Assembly: GCA_033239525.1 (NCBI GenBank)
Contig: BSYO01000004.1
Span: 22,296,037-22,360,036 of the forward strand
Source: Nepenthes gracilis
Lineage: Eukaryota > Streptophyta > Magnoliopsida > Caryophyllales > Nepenthaceae
Direction: 5' to 3'
DNA length: 64,000 nucleotides
Shown one piece after another: positions 23,243 to 36,901 of this stretch (positions are counted from its first letter, which is position 1; each line of letters opens with the position of its first letter). Under the pieces are notes generated by a model. The model was not told the origin of the DNA and did no database searches. It saw only the letters and a program-made list of their open reading frames with translations. Made by a program: the position numbers and the translations under genes.

Positions 23243-26200
23243 AAAGCTCAATTACCTCTATCGTATATTTTATGAGATCTATCTCCTTTCTCGACCCTTG
23301 GCACATATGGTAGAGTTTTCATTATGTGATCTCAATATTATGGGTTTGAGTCGTGGAAATAATATCTTACATGATAAACTGAAGTAGTCTGATCTTTCCT
23401 TGAATATCACGCATAGCAGAATCTTTACGCATTGGGATATTCCATCCATCTCCTTTCCCGAGCAAGTTTGTGTTCAGGGCAGTGGTCTGCGCCCTTCTGA
23501 TAGATTTCTTACTTGGGGAGACACTTTCTTTGGTAGGGGAACTGCCTAAAGATGATGCCAGAGGGGAGGTTCGAGTCCTCAAGAGTCATTAACTTGAGAG
23601 CAACAAGAGGCTAACGTGTGGGTTCTGGTGCTGGTCGTGCTTTCCTTTCGACTCAGGCAAGCTGGTGTGCCGAAGGGTCGGCCTGAACTCGGCATATTGT
23701 CTATGGAACTGCTGTGGTTTTCCAGGTATCACATACTGATGAGGATGCTCTTGGGGTGATACAGTGAATGATTCATTTTGAAATCATTTGAAAATAACTC
23801 GGAGAAATAAATACAATTTTTTCTAATGTTTTTGTTGGTTATTGTTATGAATTAATTTATAATAGGCCATCGTCCTAATACAGTGATTCAAATAGGATTT
23901 AAGGCGTTAAGATATCTATAAATATTTAAAAATTTTCATCTATAGATTAGAAATATAATATGGGAAATAACGTTTAAGATAATTTAAGACGTTTAAGACA
24001 ATGTTATTAAATGGACCTTGTCGTGCTGATAAGGTCTTTTTTTTTAAGCCGTCAACATGTAAATGTGACCTGTTGAAATTACACGAGAAAAAAAAGTATT
24101 GGTCCAGCATGGTATTCAATTTATTTAATAAAATTATATACATTATTTTAAAAAATATATAATATTTTATATTTTTTATTAAATATTTTTAATATTATAA
24201 TTTATAAAAATAAAAAATATATTTATTAATAATTTATTTATTTTTAAGTTTTATTTACATCTTTACCACAATCACTTTTGAAGTCATCCCATTTATTGAA
24301 ATTTAAAATAATTAGATTTTTGTTGTGATCTGCTATCCCTATTTAGTCCTTAAAAAGGATGTAAATTTTTATTATTTTTAGTGTTATTTTATTTTATTTT
24401 TTGGTCAATTATTTCTCTTGATACTAGAGATTGATTTTGATGATACTTTGCTAGTTGGTGAGATTAAAAGATCCCATCCCATTGAAAGGAGTACAAAAAA
24501 TATATGCTTGTTTGTTTTTTACCATTTTAAATTTTGATCCGCTTCTTGTGAAATTAAAAATGTAATTAGACTGTAAATAGTAAGAAAATTTAACCAGTCT
24601 TATAATTTTACAGACAAGCTCTGTTTGATGTCGAGTCTGTACTAAACAAAATAAATCTCATTGACTACCTTTGCTACTACTTATTTCTATTATTAGAATG
24701 GACGATTTGGATGTTGATTATGGTGTATACAAGTAATAGCGGATGTGGGCCTTTATTTTTTTTTTATTCTATTGCCCATCTTTATGTTGGCATAATTTTT
24801 TTTTTTAAACAAATATACATTCAATATAAATTTATATGGGTTCATAATTGTAATAAGATAAACTAATATTAGAGAATTTTTTTAATATTTTAGAGTTTTT
24901 TTATAAAAAAATAATTAAATATAATATTAGTAAATATTTTAATTATTTTAGTATTCACTTAAAATTATTTTTAAAATTTTATTTTTTTTCTTCATTGTCG
25001 GTATTATATGGCAAAAATTATAATCGTCCTAAAAAACATGAAGTTATTAGTAAATAATAATAATTAATTCAATAATAGATTTTGAGTGATGTAATCGGTA
25101 CTTATAAATTTATTAGTAGTAAAATAAAATATTTTTTAAAAATATTTTATTATTTTAGCTATCTTTTAATTAGCATCCATAATTGACTCGGCTATTAAAA
25201 TATTTTAGTTGTGGAAGATAGCTGAAATAAAACAAAAAGAATATGCAGTCTCCAATATCTAATAAGTCGAGTTTTATTGGATTGGATGGCCAATCTCTAT
25301 TTTCTTGTAGTTAAATTTATTCTCTCAACATAATATCTTCAACTATTGCTCCCAAAAAGAATATATCCAATATTATCTTTTTAACAAATATATTTACAAA
25401 ACTTTTATAAATATAAATTTTTTATATTTTTTCTACAAATGGCTCATTTCTAACTATTAGTTAATTTAATTTTAAAAAATTATTATGCATAACTAAAATA
25501 TTTTTAAGGGATGGGCAAAACTAGAAAGAGTAATAATTGTGGTAATTAGGATAGATTGTGATTATAATATTTTAAAATCACAATCAGTATATGTATGTGT
25601 TATAATCGATATATAAATATTGTAATAATTTTATATTTTTTTATTATTAAAAATAAAAAAATATATATACTATAATAAATAATTAAATTATAAAATAATA
25701 TTATTAATATATAAATTATATATAAAAATTAATAAAAATAATATAATTATATCGATAAATATCACATCCACTTGTTATACAAGTGTAGAAAGTAGAGAAT
25801 GTAGAGAGTAGAGATAAAATGTGTAAAAAATAGGAGGGAGAGAGTATTTATAATTTTATTTATTTATTTATTTATTATTATTATAAAAAAAAAATGGGGA
25901 CAAGCAACCAATTGCTGCCCTACAACCCACCCCTCGTGACCACTAAAGAAAAGACAATACTAAGCATGAAACATATCATGTCATAGGTCAGTTAACCACA
26001 GCTTGACATAATTTAAAATATTAAATTGTATTGTCTGACAATACAATCCAATTAACACCTTTGATTTAAGATATTGGTTAAATATAAATATAAATATAAA
26101 TATATTAGTTAGTTAATGTTATAAATAATAAAAGTATTATAATAATGCTATTTATTTTATTTTTTATAAAGATAGTTTGAAATTTGATAGATTAGCTAAT

Positions 26201-29200
26201 TATAAGTTCATCTTTAAAGGAAAAACAATTTTGCAAACATTAATCGATTTGATTGGATTACTCCAAGATGAAAAATAATATTTAACAGTGGTTTTAGCTA
26301 AAGCTCCAATGTGGAGCTTCATTCAATACTTATGTAAAATAAAAATGCACAATATTTGATATTGTGAGTTTTGTACAAAATCAGATATTATAAAATCAAT
26401 ATTAATTAAACTGAATTTCCATTTAAATGGCAGATAAAATCAACCTATTAGTAGTGTTAGGGAACCTAAAATTGCTTATTTAAATAGTAAAAAGATATTC
26501 GACAATATATAATGAGTAAATAATAATAATCATATACAATAAATAACACATAATTTTACGTAAAAAATTCTATTTAAAATGTGAGAAAAAATTATGAGAT
26601 AATACGTTCGAAATATCTCCACTATATAAAAATTCGGTTACACAAACTCCAATAAAATATAATGACTCAACGCACATTGTATTAAATAAATCAAATAATA
26701 ATAAATATAAGATAAAAAAGTAAAAATATAACAGGTAAAATATTCTTCTTAACTCTAATAATAATGTATCCGAAATCAATGAAAATTAAATTAAAATTTG
26801 AAATTCAATCGAATATTTAAATATTCATCTTATTTCTTTTCTCTTAATTTTTTTTTTTTTATTCTTTTAAAGATAGCACTCTAAATCTCAAAGATTATAA
26901 ATTGTTAATTTTAAAAATATATTTTATTTTTATTTTAAATTGGCAGTTGAGCACACCTTGAATGCGGGTGCTGTTGGATTCAACGTTTTGCAAGCCCCCT
27001 TGCTCGCCTCGAGTATGCTTCTAGAGTTTTCAGCATTTCGTATGTATAAATATTTTAATTTTTCTAATGAGTTATCGAACATCACATCAAATGAGTATAA
27101 AATTTATATCAAAGTGACTCACAACCCAATAAGTAATAATTTAAAAGTAATTTTTTATTTTAAAATTAATGTATGGTCTTTTATGTTAATGATAATGATA
27201 CATCTCTTTGTAAGATTGTCGTCCAAAAAATATATTTTAATTATTTTAGGAAATTTTTTAAGTAATATATTATTTTATTATTTTATTTATGTTTATGTAA
27301 GAAATAGAATATTATATAATTATTAATATTTAAAAAATACTTCAAAACAATATTCTAAAAGTAACTTATTATTTTGCCCACCCCTCATTCAAATCTTGGG
27401 CGTCTAATCAATTTCATCAGCGTGAAGTACAATTCTGTCAGAAAAAGATATCAACTTTACCGTTGTTGTTTTTAGAAAAAATATATATAATATTAGCTTT
27501 AATTTTTAAATTTTATTCTATATTTTTATTTTTCGATAAATATTATTTTATATTAAATTAAATTCAAATAACAACATATTAGAAAAATCATTTACTTGAT
27601 AAAAAAATAAAAATATATATAAATTAGAAAAATATTATCAAATATCATAATATTTAATATATTTATTTATATTAATAAATTTATATATCAACAGAATGAT
27701 AAATTAATATTATTTTAGGGTATTCAAAAATTATATTCCATGAGATAAAGAACTCCATCCCATTAATTCTTCCAAAAAAAATAAAAAAATATTTTTTTCT
27801 AAATTTTATTTTTAAAATTTTTCTAATAAATTGATCCTAAATAAAAAATAAAAAAATAATGTCAGAGAAAGAAATGGACTGTCCATTGGGCCACAGAGCA
27901 CCACAAATTGTCAGCGAGTGTAGCCAATAGAGCTTTACACTGGCCCACCGGCAAGAAATTTGGTATCTTGTCACGTTCGGAAGGGCACTTTATGCCCTAA
28001 ACTACAAAAAAAAGAGAAAATGCCATATGCCCTACAGAACAAAGTGACACATGCCCTTCATTTTAAGGGCACTGCAGAGGTTGTCTTGTTTTTGAAGTAG
28101 AAGAAGCAAGTTAGGCATTGTTTCTACTTAAAGCCAACTGCTTCACAGGATCACTGTTATTAGACTCATTCGAACACGGATCCAAACCCCCGAATAGTCC
28201 CATACGTCCCACCCAAAATGGCACCCTCGAGCCCAACTGTGATTTCACCGGCCTGTAATATTTATAATTACTGAAATTTGGGTATAAATTCAGAAATTTT
28301 TTTAAAGTATGATTAATAATTTTATAATTTTGATATATTTAATATGATAAATTTGAAATAATTTATTATTATTTTACACTAAAAAAACTGAAAATTAGGT
28401 TGATGTTATAATGATAAGAGAATTACAGTAAATTATTAGTATAAATTTTATGTGATTAATTAAAATATTTACTATGGTCAATAAAAATTTTAGTCATTCA
28501 AATATGTATATATGATTGCCCATTTCTTAGGCAATTAGGACAGCCACCCGTTTCTTTCCATGCAATAAATGATATCTTATAATAATTATTGATAAATATA
28601 AACAACTATTATTACAAAATATGCTGTATTATTTATTTTGATAATAAATTGACCACGTATTTTTTATAATTATTATTTTTTTATTAAATATTTTATTTTT
28701 AAACAAATTAAACTAATATTTATTTTTTGTATTATTTGATCCAAAACAATTAGATATATAATAATTTATCGATCTTTGGATTTATAACATTAAAGTCAAA
28801 ATGGGGCTCCCACTTTTGTTTTATTCTAAAAATACAAAAAAAAAAAAAAAGGAAAAATGAAGTAGAAGGTTAAAGCAGATTTTCAAATTATTTACAAGCG
28901 TTAAGCGGATCCGTACAACATGAAGGTTATTTACTTAGACTATATTTAGTTAAAAAATTATATTTAATTAATTTTTAAAATTAAATATAATTATCAGTAA
29001 AAATAATTTGACCTAATTTAAACTAAATTATAATTATTTTATAAATATAAATTTTATATCAAAAAAATTTTAGGTTAAAATTTTTTCTAAATATATTATA
29101 TTTTATATGAAAAATTATTCATTTCCATATATATAGTTTGATAATATTTAATCTAGATATTATAATTTTTAAAATATTTTTTTTATTTTTATGTATTTTT

Positions 29201-29279
29201 TATATAAATATAATTAAAAACAAAAAAATCTTATATATGAGATTAAATCATTCTACTTTAAATTATAAATGGGCTAAAT
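23243..29279. other. AT-rich intergenic spacer
   Basis: 23243-23760 is moderately GC-rich and includes an exon-like segment (23657-23725, AG before and GT after) that could give gene 1 an alternative end. From about 23780 the DNA is extremely AT-rich with A/T runs, a TTTA microsatellite near 25855-25878 and ATAAAT repeats near 26085-26105. A roughly 110-bp GC-richer island lies at 26940-27050, and a 27860-28260 stretch is less AT-rich. No gene could be supported. Confidence 0.6.
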
Positions 29280-30600
29280 TATTTTTTTGGGCTTGATAGG
29301 TATTCCATGATATGGGCTGGCCCACAATTAAAGAGGGTCCAAATGGCCTGCTGGACGGTCAACTTAGATAACAGCCCAACAGGAAGCAAAACCCCAAATC
29401 CTAAAAGGCCCAAAATGGTCAACGCCAAATAACAACCCAACAAGAGGCGAATGCCCAAATCCTGAAAGGCCTAAAACAGTCAACGCCAGCGTTGACTGTC
29501 CAAACTTCAGCAGGCGGCCAACTTGTATACAGATGGTCAATTTGAGCGTTGACTGGATGTACTACAGCGGCAGGCCCAAAAAGGCTTCAAACCTGCTACG
29601 GTCCAGGCTCAAATTGGTAGGCGAACACATGCACGAAAAGCAATGGTCCTTTCATGATCACATACCTTTCCAAAAAGCTGATCTTCTCCGAAAAGGGCGG
29701 CAATGAACTCAGCGCCAACAAAATGGTCACAAAAGTATGAGACGATTTGAAAATTCATTGCACTGTACAGCAGAAAGATGATCCATTAAATCACGACTGT
29801 CAAGCCTACCAATTCTGAGAAAGCCACCATTACCAGTCCAAGAGGAGCACGCTACCTTGCCCAAAGAAGGAGGCTCTTCTGCTATCCATAAAAATTTAAG
29901 ATCTTCGTTCTGGAAGACACATGCTTTTACAGGCTTTTACACGCGCTCTTACATGCTCATACAAGCTCATATACACACAGGCATTCTCAGACACACAAAC
30001 TCACGAACAAACACGAAAACTTACTCAGAAATAGAAACTCTCTTGCTCACTCTCTAACTTGTCTTCCTGAGAACACTAGGAACTAGCTTCCTGAAAGACT
30101 TTCTATGGTCTCCCACACGAACGCTTACAGAGTTTGAACAGAAGCTCATTTTCTCTTTCTACACAAGTGTTCGTCCTCCAACCCCACTAAAGGCCTCTGG
30201 ATTCAAGGAGACCTTCTCGACTTTTTGAGAATCGTCCCCTAAAGCTTCCACACTTTGGGACTTCTTTTCCTTACGTTCTCTGCGAGCAGGAAATGAGAGC
30301 TTACATTCTTAACAAGCCGACACTTCCGACCGCCCTACTCTCTCTCTCTTTTGCATTCCATTTTACATTTCCTACTTAGAAGGCTTTTTACTGACTTAAG
30401 TATCAGAGTGCTTTCGGTGGGATAACATCTCGCTGACACACTGACCTCTCGTTCACTTTAGTGGTGTGCAGGATTCAAATTCAGTGAACGGAGTCGGGTC
30501 AAACTATCCATACGAATCCGAATCTGTTCGAAGTCGGATCCAGGTACGCATCAGGACTGGTAGCCAAATCGTTATCAGATTGTCCTAACTTAACGACTAT
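29280..30600 (+). mobile_element. LTR-like block, possibly a Tat/Ogre-type solo LTR
   Basis: A sharply bounded, GC-richer island in AT-rich spacer. The start has GATATGGGCTGGCCCA, a directly repeated 60-bp unit (29357-29416 and 29417-29477) and six TTGAC[CT] cores. A long C/A-rich leader-like middle follows. Near 30398 ACTTAAGTATCAGAGTG resembles the start of the U5/leader of Tat-lineage Gypsy LTRs. The ends may be TGATAG (29294) and TTATCA (about 30577), but I found no matching target duplication. No pol domains. Orientation is inferred from the leader-like part. Confidence 0.45.
29357..29477 (+). repeat. 60-bp direct tandem repeat, two copies
   Basis: Both units start GGTCAAC and contain CAACCCAACA/CAGCCCAACA, CCCAAATCCT and AAAGGCC in the same order. 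A third partial unit starts AGTCAACGCC at 29478. Each unit brings one W-box core. Confidence 0.8.
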
Positions 30601-31337
30601 AATTTTTTATATAAATTTGACTCATGTTCAATCGATCATAATTTTATTTAGATCCATTAATATATCATAACTTGTTAATTTATATCATATAATAGTAATT
30701 TATTTGCTCATTTTATCTCAGGGATATATTTCTAATAATTAATTTGAGTATAATTAAATCTTTTTCTTATGGGGTATTCGATATGATCAATCAGTTTTAT
30801 TAAGCCTGAAATAATTTTTAGAGTTTTTTAAAATTTTAAAATATGTATAATGTTAATATTTATTATTTAATGCATCTAATATGACAATAATTTATATGGT
30901 TATTTTTATTTGTGGATGTACGGGTGAAAGGTAAGGGTGACACATCAGCTATAATAAAGTGCAAAACTAGTGGGACCATAATAGTGACAAGTTGATGTGT
31001 AAGCAAACGGCGGAGGAAATAAATGAAAACTATAAGCAAAATTATCGAAAACGGTTTGATATATATTTTTTTAAAGTTGCATTATTTGTATTTTTATTTT
31101 AAGTTATTATGGAAATGGCTAGTAATCATAGGCTCAAATGTCAAGTATCCAATAAAAAACGTCTTAAAACTTATCCGATAAACAGCACACAAATACATTA
31201 ATTAAAAAATACAATAAAAATAATTAAATATTAAATAATTATAATAAATTGCTTAATTATTAAATGTAAAAAGTCATTGAGTTAATCTAGTGGTTGAAAG
31301 CGATGCAATTTTACCATTAAATTATGGCAGTCGTTAT
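30601..31337. other. AT-rich spacer
   Basis: AT-rich sequence between the LTR-like block and the 377-bp tandem duplication. No open frame or repeat was recognised. Confidence 0.5.
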
Positions 31338-32092
31338 AAATGTACGTAACATTCATCACCTGAAATAGTATTGTACTTACGTATTAATTTTAGACATCTG
31401 CCATTCAAACGTTACCTCTCATTGTAAATAAACCTTTTCCCCTGAAGCTGAGGAAGAGAAAAAACAACGTCGAACAACGACAAAAGATGAAAGATATTTT
31501 ACCAAACCAGTGCACATAATAAAAATTATTCTACCATCCGAATATACAAAAAAAGCCTTATCCTTTATAGAAATATTCATCCCCATTCGCTCTAAATTCT
31601 AACATCCATTTCTTTACAAATTTCTCATCAAATAAAAAAATTATCAATTTAAAAAACAGATGATATATCAAAAAGTGAATCCGTATATCTTTTATCTATT
31701 ATTTGTTTTATGATGAATATACGTAACATTCATCACCTGAAATAGTATCGTACCTACGTATTAATTTTAGACATCTGCCATTCAAACGTTACCTCTCATT
31801 GTAAATAAACATTTTCTCTTGAAGCTGAGGAAGAGAAAAAACAATGTCGAACAACGACAAAAGATGAAAGACATTTCACCAAACCAGTGCACATAACAAA
31901 AATTATTCTACCAACCGAGTATACAAAAAAAGCCTTATCCTTTATAGAAATATTCATCCCCATTCGCTCTAAATTCTAACATCCATTTCTTTACAAATTT
32001 CTCATCAAATAAAAAAATTATTAATTTAAAAAACAGATGATATATCAAAAAGTGAGTCCGTATATCTTTTATCTCTTATTTGTTTTATGGTG
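31338..32092. repeat. 377-bp tandem duplication
   Basis: Two head-to-tail copies, about 31338-31714 and 31715-32091, with a constant offset of 377 bp wherever checked. Landmarks: ACGTAACATT at 31344 and 31721; ATTTGTTTTA at 31701 and 32078. I noticed scattered substitutions but no indel. It is not in coding sequence. Confidence 0.93.
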
Positions 32093-33719
32093 GTGGACAA
32101 AATTACAAAAATTTGACTCGTTTTTATTCAAACATTCAACTGTGATAAGGCGACTTCCTAATTCATACATTGGTTGAATTCTCGAGATATATCAAGTTAT
32201 TTTTATTAATTTGTATACAATTAAAAATATTTTATTAATTATTTCTTAAAAATTTAAAATAGACACAATACTTTGTTATTTGTCGTTTATATGATAAATT
32301 TTATTTATATGACATATTATTAAGTATGAGAATATCTTAATTTTATTTTTAAACACTAATTATATTTAAATTGGGTTGATTTGATAAAAAAATGATTGAT
32401 TTAATTAAAAAATTTACTATGACAAATATTTACTTAATGTCAAAATATGACAACAAGATTTTAATTTTTTGCCAAAAATTACGTAATCTGATATTAAGTA
32501 TACGTATATCGTGATTGAGGTGACTAGAATCTTTAAAACTTATCCAAAGATTTGTGGATGAGGACGCCACAGATCCACTGGCTATTGATAGATTGTTGTC
32601 AATATCTTAATTTGATAATCACACCTTTATTAATTTTTTTAATTTAATATACTAATTATTTAATAAAATTAATATTATATTTTCTTTGCAGACGTTGTAA
32701 AGCAATATTTAATTATTAACAGTAAATACAATAAAATAAAATATTATTTCATCTATTATAACAAAATAAAATAAAATAATTAAATATATTGATTGGTATC
32801 GGGTACCCAATGAACCTGGATTTGATAGGTTTAAGATATCAAAAAATAAAGTGTTATTTCACTCATTAAATCTAAAATCAGATAATATGGTGTTCAATTG
32901 GAATCAAAATTTAGTTAAAATATGCTAAATTTCAGTAGACAATTGAACAGTTATTAAACAAAATATAATTTGATCTGAGTTAGATATTTGAGTAGTGACA
33001 TATCTGAATGTTTGATTAGGTAGTTCGTTAAGCTTACTGTTAAACAAGGCAATGATTTTTGGACTGACAAATACTAAGTCATTAGAAAGGCATAGCTCCC
33101 CGGGGCTATAAAAAGGTGTATTGAAAAAATGATAAGGAAATAGTTGATAGAGGAAAAAGAAGCATAAAAAAAAGTATAATATTAATATTTATTGAGGAAA
33201 TATTTTTTATTTTTATTTATTTATTGCTATACTATTTTATTTATTTTATGATAAATTTCAAAATAAATTAATTCATTGAGAACTTGAATCCATAGATGTA
33301 ATAATCTCACAGCATGTTTGGTACTAAAATAAAATAAGATAAAATATAATAATTATTTTTAAAAATAAAATAAAATAGGAATAAAAATAAAAATTTTTAC
33401 TTATATATTTGGTTACTCATTTGAAATAATTATGAATAATTTTAAATTTAATATTTTAATATTTGGTATATAGTGATAGTACGAAGAATAAGATAAAAAT
33501 TTATATTAATGACTTTTTTATCCTTATTTAATGAACAAATATTTTAAAAGTTGGGAAATATGAATACTGCTTACAACAATTGCTACTAATGTTATGTATA
33601 GTAGAATTTTAATACTTGTTATTTTCCATATAGCTTCCGAAACCTTCTTACTATAAAGGCAAAATTTTAGCTCATAAAGAGAGTATGTAAAGAAATAGAC
33701 TTTTCACTTATGCTTCTTT
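32093..33719. other. AT-rich spacer
   Basis: No gene recognised. About 33310-33480 has TGTTTGGTAC...ATATTTGGTTAC-like words and AAAATAAAATA runs, possibly a decayed miniature element. Confidence 0.45.
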
Positions 33720-35070
33720 CTATCTTTACATGCTGTTGTATGGTACCACACTAGGTGGAGTCATTATTCAAACATCCCATGTGAAAACTTGCAATAGTCT
33801 CACATGTTGTAGCAGCTTTGACGGTACTCCAGACACATGGCGTTAAAGTAGTGGTATTTCCACGGTTCTTGTCGATGGGCCTTCTCATTAGAGTGGGCAT
33901 ATGAGTAGTTGACCTAGTCATGGTTGTGGTTGTCGATAAGCGATGGACATTGAACTCGTACATTCGGAACTGGTTGAAAGAGTTAGGGTCACAATTTGAG
34001 TCGAACCCATCTCTTCGTTTGGACTAGTCATTGTACGGGAGAAGACTACCCACAACAGAGTAATCAACAGCAGCAAGGGATCGAATCAGAATCAAATCTT
34101 ACTAAATAGAGTAAAAGTTACATAACGCATGGGAAAGGAATGCACATGCAGGCCTACAGGCAATGTCTCATTAAAAACATGTCGGAAGTTGAAAATTTTA
34201 AACCTCTTGGTATGAAGGCTAGTGATGAGTTTAATAGCTCATGAATCGGCTCATAATCCAACTTGTCAGGAGAAGTGCCCAAGAAACAACCACCCAACAA
34301 AACTTTCCAAAACCCAAGACTCTAAGTTCACAACAGTATGCCCAAGCAGGCATGACCCATGACAGCCCATTGGTATAAGAGCTATTAAGAACCATCACAG
34401 AGTAGACCCACGGACGTAGTACAATCAACTCTAACTTAGTAAACAAACTCAAACAACCACAATCACTAGGTGGTCCCGCATGCTTGTAGGAGCATGATTT
34501 ACAGGTGATAATAGCCAACCTGTCGCCATGAGAATTTCGATGGTTTAGAGCACTGATGGTAGGCGCATAATATTAATTACTCAAAATTATAAGGCCATGG
34601 AACCCAAGGCCAATAAACTCACGCCTTTGCTTTATACATGCATCCTTTCCTCCATAGGATGAGGGGGAAGAGAAGAGAGAGAAATTATTTTTCTCTCTCC
34701 TTTCCAATTCATTTCTTAATATTATCTCTTGAACCATTCTAGAGCAACCGACGATCTAACCTCTGATCAAGTCCTCGATCACTACTCCGGAGAACTAGAT
34801 GTTCAAATGGTTACCCTTTTTTTAAGCCGCTTATCAATCAAACGCACTTCCATCTCCAAAGCAACCTCTCGTGAGCACACCCAACAGAGCATTACCTTTC
34901 ATCTCCAAAGTCGCCTCTTGCGAATACACCCAACAAAGCACTACCCTCCATCTCTTAGCTAGTCCCCATCAAGTGCACCCATGTCTTTAAGTTGCTTTCT
35001 GTCGAGCACACTTATCTCTCTAAATCTCTCATCCGCTGAGCGCACTATACGAGCCTAACTCTTCTAATAA
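33720..35070. repeat. GC-richer block, probably retroelement-derived
   Basis: Stands out in composition from both flanks. It contains CT/GA-rich stretches (34660-34720) and short internal repeats. No recognisable protein is encoded; open frames at 33751-33963, 34231-34518 and 34729-34962 lack motifs. Probably a degraded LTR or other transposon remnant, but I cannot assign a family. Confidence 0.4.
34854..34951 (+). repeat. 49-bp tandem repeat, two copies
   Basis: Units at 34854-34902 and 34903-34951 both start CTCCAAAG and contain ACACCCAACA and GCA[TC]TACC in register. A weaker third copy may follow. Confidence 0.85.
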
Positions 35071-36720
35071 CATTTAATCCCTCATACATACATTTACGAA
35101 AGTTTTTCTCCTATCTTTCCATTCAATTAAAATAAATTATTAACTTAAATATCAAAAGACATATTAGAAAGCGAGTATCGTTATCCTTTAATTTTTTATT
35201 TGTTAGTTGTGATTATAATTTTTAGGTTCGAAATAATAAAAATTTCACCTACTTCAATTCAAACTATTAGTTGAAATCAAACTACTCCTTAATTTGTTCA
35301 ATAATTTAGAATTATAGACGTATCATTAAAAATCTTTTTATTTATGTAGGATACTAAAATATTTATTTTCTAAAAATTATGATTAAAAAAAATAAGAATG
35401 ATTAACATTAATATTATTAAACTATTTGTAGATCCACGACACCCCATTTTAGGGGTGAGCATGGTTTATTTTGTATGAAAAAGAGGATAATCATTTGTTA
35501 AATTAAACTAAATCGTTAGTTAAGATAAATTATCAAAATGACCAATGTGCAGATTGATTTTATTTGACATTTTATATAATTTATAATATTAGCCTTATTA
35601 GTCTTAAAATTATTTATTTAATTTAATATATCATATGTGAAAATTGAAGTAAACAATTAAAATATTAACATAATAATAACTATATTATAAACATGTTTCA
35701 AAATAATATAATAAATATAGAAAATATATAACAAATAAATTAAAAAATAACATTCTTAGTGAAAAATTAATCATTAATTAAGTGACAAAATTAAACTCGG
35801 TATGCTATTCACTGATAAAAAAAAATAAATCAGATGTTATTTAACATGAAAAAATAATAAAATAAAATATTTAGGAAAAAAATTATCTAATATAGTTTTC
35901 TAAAATTTTCAAATTTATTTAAAAAATTTTAATATTATAAATATTTACTTAAAATACAATCAATATTAAAAATAAAAAATCTAATAATAATAAATTTCTA
36001 GACGATTTTCTTTTGTTTTTATGAAAAAAGAAGCCTAATCTCTTTGATTTTTATTTGGTTATTTTTAGCTACAAAATTATTAAAATACTAATAAGTACAT
36101 CTTTCCCCGATTTACCAAATTATTAAAATATGTTAATTAATAATTGGATCCACACTTACTAAGTAAAATTTAGGCATAAATTTCAAACTCATTAAATGAA
36201 GTTTCCATTAATAACTTAATTCCAAATCTAGAAGAAAAAATATGGCAAAAATAACTCAAAAAATATGAAAAAAAATATTGATTTTTTTATTTATAAATAT
36301 TAGTCAAATACTTTTAAATTATTTTTAAAATATTTTTTAAATAATAAGATATTGTCGATTTAACTATTTTTATATTATTTATTTAAGTTGATAAAATATT
36401 ATATTATTAAAAATATTATAAAAATAGCTAAAGGTACTCTCGATATTATTATTTAAATAATTATATACTCATGTATAATTTATATTCGGTTAAGACAAGC
36501 TTTAAGCTTTGTTATTTTATCACATATAAAAAAATTAACCATGTCAAATATAAAATTCTAAAATTCTATATTTTTTGTTTAAAGTCTTTTAGCATTTTTT
36601 AATATTATGTAATTATATATATTTGTAATTATATAATTAAAATATGGTGCTTTTGTTTAATTAAATATAATAAATTAATAAAAATAAAAGGTAATTAAAA
36701 AAATAAATTTTCATTAAAAT
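35071..36720. other. AT-rich spacer upstream of the beta-galactosidase gene
   Basis: Long A/T runs; no gene or defined repeat seen. Confidence 0.5.
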
Positions 36721-36834
36721 TTTCCAATTAAGATGACTTCCCCGTCGCTGCAAGGCCAAGAACTGGGACGCGGAGGAGGTGGGTCCCGTCTCTTTAATAC
36801 GCTCTCCATCCCCACTCATTCATTCATCTGAGCG

Positions 36835-36842
36835 TATATAAA
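36835..36842 (+). promoter_or_regulatory. TATA box of the beta-galactosidase gene
   Basis: TATATAAA inside GAGCGTATATAAAAGCAGCTG, in a locally GC-richer stretch (36721-36850) at the edge of the AT-rich spacer. A transcription start about 25-35 bp downstream (near 36870) would give a 5' leader of roughly 290 nt before the ATG at 37157. Confidence 0.7.
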
Positions 36843-36901
36843 AGCAGCTGCAAAGATGAATTCAATTTGCAAGCCAATCCAACCAACAATCAATCAAAGG
36901 G

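Noticed and set aside
26940..27326. 128-codon + strand frame
   Set aside because: Only the first 110 bp has non-AT-rich composition; the rest is AT-rich spacer yielding Ile/Asn/Tyr/Lys, so no gene is called.
29857..30057. 66-codon frame in the LTR-like block
   Set aside because: C/A-rich leader-like sequence with no domain; not enough to call a gene.
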